From Gemmatimonadota bacterium (GTDB lineage: Bacteria; Gemmatimonadota; Gemmatimonadetes; Gemmatimonadales; GWC2-71-9), in assembly GCA_025357945.1 (NCBI GenBank), contig JANYLJ010000024.1, positions 1 through 57,531 on the forward strand: a DNA stretch of 57,531 bases, written 5' to 3'. Shown here piece after piece: positions 25,201 through 34,353 of this stretch (positions are counted from its first letter, which is position 1; the number at the start of each line of letters is the position of its first letter). The notes under the pieces were generated by a model. That model worked only from the letters and a program-made list of their open reading frames with translations. It searched no databases and was not told the origin of the DNA. The translations under genes and the position numbers were made by a program.

Positions 25201-26697
25201 GTGGCAGCACCGGCGGTCCGGTTCGTCGGCATCACCAAGCGCTTCCCCGGTGTGGTGGCGCTGAGCGACGTGGGGTTTGACGTCGCGTCCGGATCGTGCC
25301 ACGCTATCTGCGGCGAAAATGGTGCCGGCAAGAGCACGCTCAGCAGTATTCTCGCCGGTATCCAGACGCAGGACGCCGGCGACCTCGTCATTGATGGCCG
25401 CCCCGTCAGGTTTAACAGCCCGCGCGACGCGCTCGCCGCCGGCGTGGCGATGGTGCATCAGGAACTCGCGTTCTGTGATAACCTCTCGGTGGCCGAGAAT
25501 CTCTTTCTGGGTCAACTACCGACGCGGCGAGGTTTCCTCGCGCGCGACACGCTGCGCGCGCAGGCCACCGAGTTGCTGCGCTCGATCGGAGCGGCGATCG
25601 ACCCCGACCGAGCCGTCGAGACCCTGAGCATCGCGCAGCAGCAGCTGGTGCAAATCGCCGCCGCGGTCGGCAGCGGTGCCCGGGTCATCATCTTCGACGA
25701 ACCGACGTCGTCGCTGGGTGAACGGGAGTCTGAGCAGCTGTTCGCGTTGCTCCGGTCATTGCGCGCGCGCGGTGTCACGGTGCTCTACATCACGCACCGG
25801 ATGCCGGAGATCTTCCGGCTCTGCGACAGCGTGACGGTGCTCCGCGACGGGCGTCATGTCTGCACGGCACCGGCGGCCACGCTCGATGAAGCGACGCTGG
25901 TACAACGGATGATCGGGCGCCGACTGGAGCAATACTTTCCCGAGCACCAGCGTGCGGCACCGGGCGCCGAAGTGTTGCGTGTCGAGGGACTGTCGAGCGC
26001 CGGAAAGTTCTCGGAGATCTCCTTTGCACTGCGCGCGGGCGAGGTGGTCGGCATGGCCGGTCTCGTCGGTGCCGGACGCTCGGAAATCGCCCGGGCACTC
26101 TTCGGGCTCGACCCGACAGCCACCGGATCGATCCGCGTTCGCGGCGAGCGCGTGGCGATCCGCCGTCCTGGCGACGCGATGAAGCACGGCATCGGGCTGG
26201 TGCCAGAGGATCGCAAGCGACAGGGGCTGGTGCTCTCGATGCTCACACGCGAAAACACCACGCTGCCAATCCTCGACCGCTTCGCGCGTTGGACGATCGT
26301 GCAACGCCAAAAGGAACGTCAGGTTGCCAGCACGCACCTGGGTCAGGTGCAGGTTCGTGCCTCGTATTTCGAGAGCCCGACCGTGACGATGTCGGGCGGC
26401 AACCAGCAGAAGGTGGTCCTGGCCAAGTGGCTCGCCGCAGCGAGCACGATCCTGATCCTCGACGAGCCCACCCGCGGCGTGGACGTGGGCGCGAAGGCAG
26501 AGTTGCATGCGTGGATTGACCGGATGGCCGCCGAAGGTGCCGCCATCCTGCTGATTTCGAGCGAACTGCCGGAGCTGTTGAATTTGTCGCGACGGATCCT
26601 GGTGCTGCGCGCGGGACGGCTGGTCGGTGAGCTGTCGCGTGACGAGGCGGATCAGGACGCGTTGCTGCGGATGATGGCGGGGATCAAGTCGGCGTAG
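25201..26697 (+). CDS. Sugar ABC transporter ATPase with two nucleotide-binding domains
   Basis: 498 aa, the fused-dimer type (RbsA/AraG). NBD1 carries GENGAGKST, a diverged signature LSIAQQQLV and VIIFDEPTSSL. NBD2 has a degenerate P-loop (GLVGAGRSE), signature MSGGNQQKVVLAKW and ILILDEPTRGVD. I start at the GTG at 25201, four bases after the binding-protein stop, because the frame upstream reads through that gene; no SD sequence is visible, so translation is probably coupled. It energises the importer formed with the two preceding genes. Confidence 0.9.
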   Translation: MAAPAVRFVGITKRFPGVVALSDVGFDVASGSCHAICGENGAGKSTLSSILAGIQTQDAGDLVIDGRPVRFNSPRDALAAGVAMVHQELAFCDNLSVAENLFLGQLPTRRGFLARDTLRAQATELLRSIGAAIDPDRAVETLSIAQQQLVQIAAAVGSGARVIIFDEPTSSLGERESEQLFALLRSLRARGVTVLYITHRMPEIFRLCDSVTVLRDGRHVCTAPAATLDEATLVQRMIGRRLEQYFPEHQRAAPGAEVLRVEGLSSAGKFSEISFALRAGEVVGMAGLVGAGRSEIARALFGLDPTATGSIRVRGERVAIRRPGDAMKHGIGLVPEDRKRQGLVLSMLTRENTTLPILDRFARWTIVQRQKERQVASTHLGQVQVRASYFESPTVTMSGGNQQKVVLAKWLAAASTILILDEPTRGVDVGAKAELHAWIDRMAAEGAAILLISSELPELLNLSRRILVLRAGRLVGELSRDEADQDALLRMMAGIKSA

Positions 26698-26704
26698 GAG
26701 ACTT

Positions 26705-26892
26705 GAGGTTGTCATCCTGAGCGGAGCATGCGCGAAGCGCTTGCGCAGAGGTTGTCATCCTGAGCGGAGCATGCGCGAAGCGCTTGCGCAGTCGAAGGAC
26801 CTCGGCTCCGTTTGAAGAAGTCTGGCTCTGATGCCTGGTCCCGAGGTCCTTCGACTGCGTGCGGCCAGGAGCCGCACTTCGCCCAGGATGAC
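26705..26892. repeat. Interspersed palindromic repeat, copy 3, with 43-bp tandem duplication
   Basis: Bases 26705-26747 and 26748-26790 are identical. The second is the normal left end of the element; the facing half ends CCCAGGATGACA at 26892, and AGGA there serves the next gene as ribosome site. Confidence 0.92.
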
Positions 26893-26897
26893 AACAA

Positions 26898-28688
26898 ATG
26901 ACCGATTCACTTTCTCGCCGCGACGCCATCAAGGTCCTCGGCGTCGCCGGCACCGGCATCCTCGCCCACTCAGCCGCGGCCGCCCAACTTGTCGCACCTG
27001 GGTTCACCAGCGACGCTGCCGTTCCAACTGACATCCTCCCACTCACCTCGACCAGCGAAGTCTTCATCCCGCCGCGGGGCCGATCGTACGACACCTTCTC
27101 GTTCGACTTCCCCGAACCGTCGGTGGAGTTCGACGGCTTTCGCTTCGGCTTCATCGTCTTCACAGGCGAAAACGCCTATGCCCTCGATCCGTTGCGGATG
27201 ACCGCATCAACCACCGGCGACACGATGACACTCACCTGCACCGGCTTTACCTGGGCCGGCGGCCAGCAGCAGGCGACGGGATCACTCACGGCCCGGTTCA
27301 GGAAGAATGGCTTGACGATCGAATGGGAAACATCCGTCGAAATGGCCTGGCCGATCAAGACCGTCACCGCAATCATCCGCGGTGTCCCGCGCGGCCGGGT
27401 CGGTTTCGGCGGTCCGGGAGGGGGCGCGTCGACGGACGACGAGATTCTGGTCGGGTATCCGTTCAGCGGTGGCGACCTCTTCGGTGGCAATACGGCGGGC
27501 GGGATGGGCACGCCGCTGGCCGTCGTGACCGCGGCCGACCAATCGTGCATCGCAATTTCCTCGCTCGACACCATGGTGTGCACCAAGCGTTTCTTCTTCC
27601 AGCCCGGTGAATCCGGCTATCGCGTCGAGGCGATCGCCGAGGCGCCGGCATGGAACCAGCAGAAACGGTGGCAGGTGCCGGGGTGGCGGATCATGCGCAC
27701 GGCCAATGCCGACGCCGCGGTACAGGCGCACTATGAGTATCTCGATCGCACTTATCGCCTGAAAAAGTGGGATGAGCGCACCGACGTGCCCGACTGGATG
27801 CGCAAGGTGGCGCTCGTCACCACGATGCATGGTCAGCACTACACCGGCTACATCTTCAACGATTATGCCAAGCAGCTCGAGATCCTCCGCTGGATGGCCA
27901 CGCAGATCCCGGCCGAACGCGTGTTGATCTTCCTGTCGGCATGGGACGGCCGCTACTACTGGGACTATCCCAATTACAGGGTCAACGACCGAATGGGTGG
28001 CGAAGCAAGCTTCCGCAAGCTCATTGACGAAAGCCACAAGCTCGGCTTCAGGATGATGCCGATGTATGGGACAAACTCGGCGAATCGCCGGCAGCCATCG
28101 TTCAACCAGTTCCAGGATGCTGTGGTCACCAAAGTGGACGGCGATGTGGTGGACCTCAACTGGGTCGACTGGGACAACGATCGGCACCAGGAGGGGTGGG
28201 CTGCCTACATGAACCTCGCCGTCGACTCATGGCGCAACTGGCTGGTCGGGCGGATCGATGACATGGTCACCAAGTACGGCGTGGACGCGTATTTCCTCGA
28301 CATTGTTGGCGGGCACATCAACAGCCGAAATGGCGACATGCACGACGGCACCCGCAAGCTGGTGATGGAACTGCGCGCCAGGCACCCGAACGTACCGTGC
28401 GTCGGTGAAATGGCGTACGACGCGCTGGTCGAGTTCATTCCGATGTTTCATGTCGGCCTTGGGAGAATGGGAGAGTATTCGCATTCCTTCCAGCATCTCA
28501 GCTCACCGGCAGCGGGTCGTGGCAGCAGCGGCGTGCATGAATCGGGTTTCGGACGGTTCAATCCGGACACGCTGTCGCTGTCGCCGAATGCGATTCCGAC
28601 GCTGCAGGTGGTGGACGATACGTTTACGAAGTATCGTGATGTGATGGCCGCGATCATCGCCAAGGCAAAGGAGAGAGCCGGGATATGA
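26898..28688 (+). CDS. Tat-exported putative glycoside hydrolase (TIM barrel)
   Basis: 596 aa. The N-terminus SRRDAIKVLGVAGTGILAHS is a twin-arginine signal. A beta-sandwich region follows to about 250. Then comes an amylase-like barrel: HGQHYTGYIFNDYAKQLEIL, LNWVDWDND and YGVDAYFLDIVGGH, where Asp residues at strand ends are candidate catalytic acids, and VGEMAYD. It resembles DUF6259-like hydrolases; I am not sure of the family. It overlaps the GH127 gene by 4 bp and follows the importer, so it should release sugar from a plant-type polysaccharide outside the cytoplasm. Confidence 0.65.
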   Translation: MTDSLSRRDAIKVLGVAGTGILAHSAAAAQLVAPGFTSDAAVPTDILPLTSTSEVFIPPRGRSYDTFSFDFPEPSVEFDGFRFGFIVFTGENAYALDPLRMTASTTGDTMTLTCTGFTWAGGQQQATGSLTARFRKNGLTIEWETSVEMAWPIKTVTAIIRGVPRGRVGFGGPGGGASTDDEILVGYPFSGGDLFGGNTAGGMGTPLAVVTAADQSCIAISSLDTMVCTKRFFFQPGESGYRVEAIAEAPAWNQQKRWQVPGWRIMRTANADAAVQAHYEYLDRTYRLKKWDERTDVPDWMRKVALVTTMHGQHYTGYIFNDYAKQLEILRWMATQIPAERVLIFLSAWDGRYYWDYPNYRVNDRMGGEASFRKLIDESHKLGFRMMPMYGTNSANRRQPSFNQFQDAVVTKVDGDVVDLNWVDWDNDRHQEGWAAYMNLAVDSWRNWLVGRIDDMVTKYGVDAYFLDIVGGHINSRNGDMHDGTRKLVMELRARHPNVPCVGEMAYDALVEFIPMFHVGLGRMGEYSHSFQHLSSPAAGRGSSGVHESGFGRFNPDTLSLSPNAIPTLQVVDDTFTKYRDVMAAIIAKAKERAGI

Positions 28689-30598
28689 CGAACGAACCCA
28701 CGCGCCGCGCGTTCGTGGCAACCGCAGCTTCCGCGGCCGCCGCGCTCGCTGCTATTCCTGGTTTACCTCGGATTGGCGCCGCGCTCGCCGCGCGGCGAGA
28801 TCCCTTGTTGCGCGTCCGCCCGTTCGACTTGCACCAGGTCCGGCTCCTGCCGGGCATCTTCCGCGACGATGTCGAAGTCAATCGCGGCTACATGATGAGA
28901 CTCGATCCCGACCGACTGTTGCATTCATTCCGTATCACCGCCGGAATGCCATCGACCGCGGAGCCGTACTACGGCTGGGAAGCCCCCGACAACGAGTTGC
29001 GCGGCCACTTCGTTGGCCACTATCTCTCCGGCTGTGCATTACTCGCAGCGCAACTCGGTGATGCCGCCGTCAAGGCGCGCGGGGATCTCGTGGTCGCCGA
29101 GCTGGCGAAGTGCCAGATGCCCAACGGGTACCTCAGCGCGTTTCCGGAAGAGTTGTTCGACCGGTTCAAGGCCCGCCGGGGCGGTGTGTGGGCACCGTTC
29201 TATACCATCCACAAGATCCTGGCCGGCATGCTCGATTCGTACACGCTCAGCGGCAACGCGCAGGCGCTCGATGTCGCGAAAGAGATGGCACGTTGGACGC
29301 GCAACTGGGTCGCACCGCTCGACGATACCACGATGCAGGCGATCCTTCGTACCGAGTTTGGCGGGATGGGCGAATCGCTCAACAACCTCGCGGCGATCAC
29401 GCACGACATGTCGTACATCGACATCAGCCGTCGCTTCGACCACGAACGCATCCTCGCCCCGCTCGCCGAGGGACGCGACACACTCACGGGCGTCCATGCG
29501 AACACGACGATTCCCAAGGTCATCGCCGCGGCGCGGCGATATGAGATCACTGGCGACCAGCGCTCCCGCGACATCGCCACGTACTTCTGGCACGAAGTGA
29601 CAGAGAAGCGCTCCTTCTGCACCGGCGGATCGAGCAGCGGTGAGAACTACAAGGGAGAAGTGGGTAAGCTCTCGACCGAACTCGGCTCTGACACCGAGGA
29701 GAGCTGCGTCACCTACAACATGCTCAAGCTCACCCGGAATATCTTCAGCTGGACGGCTGACCCGAAGGCCGCCGATTACCATGAGCGGGCGCTTTTCAAC
29801 GGCATGCTCGGCACCCAGCATCCGCGCGACGGCGAAAAGATCTACTACACGCCTATGGCGTCGGGATACTGGCGCATGTTCGGCACGCCGGATCATGGCT
29901 TCTGGTGCTGTCACGGCTCCGGCGTGGAGTCGCATGCCAAGTTTGGTGACAGCATCTACTTCCATGACGACGACGGGATCTACGTCAACCTTTTCATCGC
30001 GTCCGAGGTGAACTGGCCGTACATGAACCTGCGGCTGGTACAGGAGACCTCGTTCCCCGAACAGAGCAGCACACGCCTCACGGTCCACATGACCAAGCCC
30101 ACGCCGATGGCGTTGCGGATCCGGGTTCCTTACTGGGCGACCAAGGGTGCCACCGTGCACGTCAACGGCCAACCCGTAAAGACGTCCGCTGCGCCCCGCA
30201 GTTATGCCGTGATCACGCGCACCTGGAAGGATGGCGACAAGGTGGAGTTCTCCGCGCCGATGAGCTTGCACGTGGCTGCAATGCCCGACGACCCGACGCT
30301 CCAGGCGGTGATGTACGGTCCGCTCGTCCTGGCCGGGAAGCTCGGTGCCGAGCCAACGCGCGCGGAGGCGACCAAGCCGCGGATGACACCGGACTTTGAC
30401 TTGAGCCCGGTCACGAAACCCGTCGCGGTGGCGCCAATCAAGGCCTCGTCGGATGACGTCACGTCGTGGGTGAAGCCGGTGCCAGGCACGCCGCTCCAGT
30501 TCACGACGGTTGGCCAGGCGACGCCCGTGACGTTGGCGCCATTCAACAGCATGTACGATGAGCGGTATGTTGTGTACTGGAAAGTGGTCCGCGCGTAG
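28685..30598 (+). CDS. GH127 beta-L-arabinofuranosidase
   Basis: 637 aa, usual length for GH127 (DUF1680). A twin-arginine signal (TRRAFVATAASAAAALAAI) is followed by an (alpha/alpha)6 barrel. The zinc-cysteine site characteristic of the family is present: Glu and Cys in EESCVTYNMLKLTR and the Cys pair in FWCCHGSG, one Cys being the nucleophile in characterised members. GHFVGHYLSG and HKILAGMLDSY are further family signatures. The C-terminal beta domain closes the protein. It removes beta-L-arabinofuranose from oligosaccharides. It is coupled to the previous gene by an ATGA overlap. The product fits the downstream isomerase and kinase. Confidence 0.9.
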   Translation: MTNEPTRRAFVATAASAAAALAAIPGLPRIGAALAARRDPLLRVRPFDLHQVRLLPGIFRDDVEVNRGYMMRLDPDRLLHSFRITAGMPSTAEPYYGWEAPDNELRGHFVGHYLSGCALLAAQLGDAAVKARGDLVVAELAKCQMPNGYLSAFPEELFDRFKARRGGVWAPFYTIHKILAGMLDSYTLSGNAQALDVAKEMARWTRNWVAPLDDTTMQAILRTEFGGMGESLNNLAAITHDMSYIDISRRFDHERILAPLAEGRDTLTGVHANTTIPKVIAAARRYEITGDQRSRDIATYFWHEVTEKRSFCTGGSSSGENYKGEVGKLSTELGSDTEESCVTYNMLKLTRNIFSWTADPKAADYHERALFNGMLGTQHPRDGEKIYYTPMASGYWRMFGTPDHGFWCCHGSGVESHAKFGDSIYFHDDDGIYVNLFIASEVNWPYMNLRLVQETSFPEQSSTRLTVHMTKPTPMALRIRVPYWATKGATVHVNGQPVKTSAAPRSYAVITRTWKDGDKVEFSAPMSLHVAAMPDDPTLQAVMYGPLVLAGKLGAEPTRAEATKPRMTPDFDLSPVTKPVAVAPIKASSDDVTSWVKPVPGTPLQFTTVGQATPVTLAPFNSMYDERYVVYWKVVRA

Positions 30599-30602
30599 GG
30601 AG

Positions 30603-30743
30603 TCGTCATCCTGAGCGGAGTGCGGCCGACGGCCGCACACAGTCGAAGGACCTCGACTCCGCACGTTCAGGCAAGGTGAATCACACGGAGCCGAGGTCCT
30701 TCGACTCCGCAACCGCCGTGCGGTTGCTACGCTCAGGATGACA
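30603..30743. repeat. Interspersed palindromic repeat, copy 4
   Basis: Starts CGTCATCCTGAGCGGAGTG and ends GCTCAGGATGACA. The arms contain TGCGGCCGACGGCCGCA and GTCGAAGGACCTCG facing its complement. It supplies the AGGA ribosome site of the GH27 gene. Confidence 0.9.
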
Positions 30744-30746
30744 CCC

Positions 30747-31901
30747 ATGAATTACACGTTCATCTTCCTCGCCCTCGTCGCCGCCTTTGGCCGCGACCCT
30801 GCCCGGCCTCTCATCGCCCCACTCGCCGCGACGCCGCCGATGGGGTGGAACAGCTGGAACCGGTTCGGCTGCAAGATCGACGAACCTCTTATCCGCGAGA
30901 CCGCCGACGCCATGGTCAGTTCGGGCATGAAGGCCGCGGGCTACCAGTACGTCAACATCGACGACTGCTGGATGGCGAAGGAGCGCGACGCCCAGGGCAA
31001 CCTGCAGAGCGATCCGGTCCGCTTCCCGCACGGCATCAAGGCGATCGCCGACTATGTGCACGCCAAGGGTCTCAAGCTCGGCATCTATTCCTCTGCCGGC
31101 ACCAGGACGTGTGAAGGGCTGCCCGCGTCGCTCGACCACGAAGTGGCCGACGCGAAGAAGTTCGCCGAGTGGGGCGTGGACTACCTCAAGTACGACAACT
31201 GCAACGACGAGAAGCGTCCCGACATCGAGCGGTACACCGCCATGAACACGGCGCTGAAGGCGACCGGGCGTCCGATCGTCTACTCGCTCTGCAACTGGGG
31301 CCACGAAAAGCCGTGGGAATGGGGCCGCTCCGTCGGTGGCATGCTGTGGCGCACCACCGGCGACATCAGCGACAAATGGACGTCGATGATCGGCATCCTC
31401 GACAAGCAGGTGGGACTCGAGCAGTATTCCGGGCCGAGCGGCTGGAACGACCCCGACATGCTCGAAGTCGGCAACGGCCAGATGTCCTTCACGGAGTACG
31501 TCGCACACTTCTCGCTCTGGGCGCTGCTCAACGCGCCACTCATCGCCGGCAACGATCTGCGATCGATGTCAGACTCCACGCGGTACATTCTCACCAACAA
31601 GGCCGTCATCGCGGTGGACCAGGATTGGGGCGGCCAGCAGGGTTCGCTGGTTCACACCGATGGCAACACGCAGGTCTGGGCCAAGCCCATGCACGACGGA
31701 TCGAAGGCCGTCGTGTTGCTCAATCGCGGTACCACGCCGACCTCGATCTCGATCCAGCTCGCCGACCTCGGATTCACGCCATCCACCAAGTACCAGGCGC
31801 TCGATCTCTGGGCACACACCGTCCAGCAACTGGATCAGATGCTCCAATCAGGTGTGCCGGCCCATGGTGCGGCGATGTTCATCGTGAAGGGCGGACGATG
31901 A
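30747..31901 (+). CDS. GH27 glycosidase (alpha-galactosidase or beta-L-arabinopyranosidase)
   Basis: 384 aa from the ATG at 30747; the ATG at 30738 lies inside the repeat. Family signatures: TPPMGWNSWNRFGC, YQYVNIDDCW, LKYDNCND with the nucleophile Asp, and SGWNDPDMLEVG with the acid/base Asp. A C-terminal beta-sandwich ends the protein. A short N-terminal hydrophobic stretch (MNYTFIFLALVAAFG) suggests secretion. GH27 contains both activities; with a GH127 arabinofuranosidase and a pentose kinase in the same operon, a beta-L-arabinopyranosidase role is plausible but cannot be settled by eye. Confidence 0.88.
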   Translation: MNYTFIFLALVAAFGRDPARPLIAPLAATPPMGWNSWNRFGCKIDEPLIRETADAMVSSGMKAAGYQYVNIDDCWMAKERDAQGNLQSDPVRFPHGIKAIADYVHAKGLKLGIYSSAGTRTCEGLPASLDHEVADAKKFAEWGVDYLKYDNCNDEKRPDIERYTAMNTALKATGRPIVYSLCNWGHEKPWEWGRSVGGMLWRTTGDISDKWTSMIGILDKQVGLEQYSGPSGWNDPDMLEVGNGQMSFTEYVAHFSLWALLNAPLIAGNDLRSMSDSTRYILTNKAVIAVDQDWGGQQGSLVHTDGNTQVWAKPMHDGSKAVVLLNRGTTPTSISIQLADLGFTPSTKYQALDLWAHTVQQLDQMLQSGVPAHGAAMFIVKGGR

Positions 31902-31902
31902 C

Positions 31903-33186
31903 ATGGTAAGCCGCCGTCAGTTCATCGCGTCGTCCACCGCCGTCGCCGGGGCGGCGACGATCCATCCAACGATCGCGGCCGCATCCGCGCTTGAGGAATA
32001 TCCCGGACACGATGTCCCTGCCGCGATCCGGGCGCTCAAGCCGATGACCGCCGACGTCGTCCCCATTTCCGACGACGAGCGTCGCCTGCGGATGGAAAAG
32101 GCGCGTCGGCTGATGGTGGACACCGGCCTCGACGCGATTTTCATCGAGCCCGGCACCACCATGGCGTACTTCACCGGGGTCAGCTGGGGCACCAGCGAGC
32201 GGATGTTCGCGCTGGTGCTCCCCGCCCGGGGCGAGCCGGCCTTCATCTGTCCCGCGTTCGAAGAAGCGCGCGCCCGCGAGGTGATCCGCTTCTCCAACGA
32301 CATCCGGTTCTGGCAGGAGGACGAGAACCCCGGTGCCCTGGTCGCACAGGTCATTCGTGATCGTGGTGTCGCCACTGGGCGAATCGGTATCGAGCAACGC
32401 GCGCGATTCTTCCTCGCTGACCTGATTCGCACGGCATCCCCCGCGGTGGAGCAGCGGATCGCCGACGCCGTGACGGTCGGCTGCAGGATGATCAAGTCGC
32501 CGGCGGAGCTCGCCCTGCTGCAGCGGGCGAACGAGATCACGCTCGCAGCATTCAAGGCCGCGTTCGCGACGATGAAGGAAGGGATGACACAGGACGAGTT
32601 GGGCGCCAATGTCGCCGCCGCCTACCAGGCCCTCGGCGTCGCCAACCATCGGGCCACACCGCAATTCGGTGTCTACTCTGCGTATCCACACGGCAGCCGC
32701 GAACCGCAGCAGCTCCGCGAAGGGGACGTGGTCCTCCTCGACGACGGCATCACGATCGAAGGCTACGAATCGGACATCACCCGCACGACGGTGTACGGCA
32801 GGCCGAGCACCCGCCAGCGCCAGGTGTGGGCCCTGGAAAAGAAAGCCCAACAGGCGGCACTCGACGCCGCCAGGGTCGGCGTGCCATGCGAGGCCATCGA
32901 CGCGGCCGCGCGCAAGGTGATCACCGATGCCGGCTTCGGCCCCGGCTACAAGGTCCCCGGCCTGCCGCACCGCACCGGCCACGGCATCGGGATGGATGGC
33001 CACGAAGCACCAAACCTGGTGCGCGGCAACAAGATGCCACTCGCACCAGGTATGTGTTTCAGCGACGAACCGATGATCGCGATCTACGGTGAGTTCGGTA
33101 TCCGTCTCGAGGACTGCTGGCACATGACCGAGAACGGCCCGGTAACGTTCACGCCGCTCAGTCCGTCGATCGAGGTACCGGTCTAG
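31903..33186 (+). CDS. Exported M24-family metallopeptidase (Xaa-Pro peptidase-like)
   Basis: 427 aa. A twin-arginine signal (SRRQFIASSTAVAGAATI) precedes a creatinase-like N-terminal domain and a pita-bread peptidase domain. The five metal ligands are visible: Asp in LLDDGITIEGYESDITRT (two Asp), His in HRTGHGIG, Glu in SDEPMIA and Glu in RLEDCWH. It cleaves X-Pro bonds or related amides. M24 enzymes are normally cytoplasmic, so a Tat signal is noteworthy but is seen in some environmental phyla. It begins one base after the GH27 stop, so it belongs to the sugar operon by position, without an evident functional link. Confidence 0.85.
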   Translation: MVSRRQFIASSTAVAGAATIHPTIAAASALEEYPGHDVPAAIRALKPMTADVVPISDDERRLRMEKARRLMVDTGLDAIFIEPGTTMAYFTGVSWGTSERMFALVLPARGEPAFICPAFEEARAREVIRFSNDIRFWQEDENPGALVAQVIRDRGVATGRIGIEQRARFFLADLIRTASPAVEQRIADAVTVGCRMIKSPAELALLQRANEITLAAFKAAFATMKEGMTQDELGANVAAAYQALGVANHRATPQFGVYSAYPHGSREPQQLREGDVVLLDDGITIEGYESDITRTTVYGRPSTRQRQVWALEKKAQQAALDAARVGVPCEAIDAAARKVITDAGFGPGYKVPGLPHRTGHGIGMDGHEAPNLVRGNKMPLAPGMCFSDEPMIAIYGEFGIRLEDCWHMTENGPVTFTPLSPSIEVPV

Positions 33187-33234
33187 ATCAGGGATTTGTC
33201 ACTCAACAGTACCTGCAATCAAGCAGAGGCAACC

Positions 33235-34026
33235 ATGCGCATCGCACTCGCCACCGCCGGCATCCTCGGCACAGTTGCCACGTCGGTCGCCTTGGCCCAG
33301 AACCCCAATCCGGTTCCCAAGGATCCGGGCGCGTATCCGCAGCACTCGCGTACGCGGCCGCCGCCGGTGGTCGTGACGCCGGGCCCGTATCTCGGACCGG
33401 TTGCCGCTCCGTCCGATGCGATCGTGCTCTTCGACGGCCATTCACTCTCCGAATGGCGCGCTGCTGACACGACCAAGGGTGACGCCAAGTGGCAGGTCAA
33501 GAGTGGTGACATCGTAATCGCCGCCGGCACCGGAGACATCGCTACCCGCCGCAGTTTTGGCGACGTGCAACTGCACGTCGAGTGGTCGGCGCCCAATCCG
33601 CCGCGGGGCGAGGACCAGGATCGCGGCAACAGCGGCGTCTTCCTGATGAGTACGTACGAAGTGCAGGTGCTCGATTCGTATCACGCCGCCACGTATCCCG
33701 ACGGCCAGGCCGCGTCGATCTATGGCCAGTACCCGCCGCTCGTCAACGCGATGCGACCGCCGGGCGAGTGGCAGGTGTACGACATCGTATTCCATCGTCC
33801 GCATTTCGACGCCGCTGGCCGGGTCACCACACCGGCACGCCTCACGGTCTTTCACAATGGCATCCTGGTCCAGGACGACATGACGGTCATCGGACCGACG
33901 ACCAATTCGCGGCGCGCGCCCTATGCGGCGCACCCGGACCGGCTACCGATCAAACTGCAGGATCACGGTCACCCGGTACGCTTTCGCAACATCTGGGTGC
34001 GCGAACTCCCGGAGGTTGCCAATTAG
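33235..34026 (+). CDS. Secreted DUF1080 (3-keto-disaccharide hydrolase-like) protein
   Basis: 263 aa from the ATG at 33235, which has CAGAGG at five bases. A Sec signal ends at AQNPNPV, then a Pro-rich spacer and a concanavalin-like beta-sandwich: AIVLFDGHSLSEWR, GDIVIAAGTGDIATRRSF, NSGVFLMSTYEVQVLDS, and RFRNIWVREL at the end, all characteristic of DUF1080. Related proteins hydrolyse or bind 3-ketoglycosides, acting with glycoside oxidoreductases. None of those partners lies next to it here, but the sugar module is upstream by 48 bp. Confidence 0.85.
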   Translation: MRIALATAGILGTVATSVALAQNPNPVPKDPGAYPQHSRTRPPPVVVTPGPYLGPVAAPSDAIVLFDGHSLSEWRAADTTKGDAKWQVKSGDIVIAAGTGDIATRRSFGDVQLHVEWSAPNPPRGEDQDRGNSGVFLMSTYEVQVLDSYHAATYPDGQAASIYGQYPPLVNAMRPPGEWQVYDIVFHRPHFDAAGRVTTPARLTVFHNGILVQDDMTVIGPTTNSRRAPYAAHPDRLPIKLQDHGHPVRFRNIWVRELPEVAN

Positions 34027-34030
34027 TCGC

Positions 34031-34195
34031 ATGCCAACTGAACGGCCACGGGTCCTCGACGCCGATACTCCGCTGATGCAGCGGGCCCGTCAGCTGTTGC
34101 GGCGCCACGGGCAGGAGCGCCGCCGAACGACCGCCCCGGCGTGCGATCGCTGCCCACTGGCAGCGAAGTGTCCCCGGACGGGAGTGTCGTCGTGA
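34031..34195 (+). CDS. Small cysteine-containing protein, unknown
   Basis: 54 aa starting four bases after the DUF1080 stop. An Arg-rich helix (QRARQLLRRHGQERRR) is followed by CDRCPLAAKC near the end, a C-x2-C-x5-C spacing that could bind metal. It overlaps the start of the next small gene (GTGA). Function unknown. Confidence 0.5.
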   Translation: MPTERPRVLDADTPLMQRARQLLRRHGQERRRTTAPACDRCPLAAKCPRTGVSS

Positions 34196-34353
34196 CGAAA
34201 CTGCTGATCTTCATCGCTGCGACGATCGGCGGCGCGATTGGCTGGTGGTTGGGTGCGTTCGTCGGGTTCATGACGGCGTTTTTCATGAGCGTCGTCGGCA
34301 CGGCGGCGGGCGTGTATGTCGCCCGGAAGTGGGCATCGGGGTACATCGCGTAG
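34192..34353 (+). CDS. Small two-span glycine-rich membrane protein
   Basis: 53 aa from the GTG at 34192, overlapping the previous stop. LLIFIAATIGGAIGWWLGA and FMTAFFMSVVGTAAGVYVA are two membrane helices with glycine-zipper spacing. The protein looks complete. Family not named; similar mini-proteins occur as neighbours of unrelated genes. Confidence 0.6.
   Translation: MTKLLIFIAATIGGAIGWWLGAFVGFMTAFFMSVVGTAAGVYVARKWASGYIA

Noticed and set aside
26726-26745. LacI-like word GCGAAGCGCTTGCGC as operator
   Set aside because: It is the small inner palindrome of the interspersed repeat and is duplicated with it, so no independent operator evidence.
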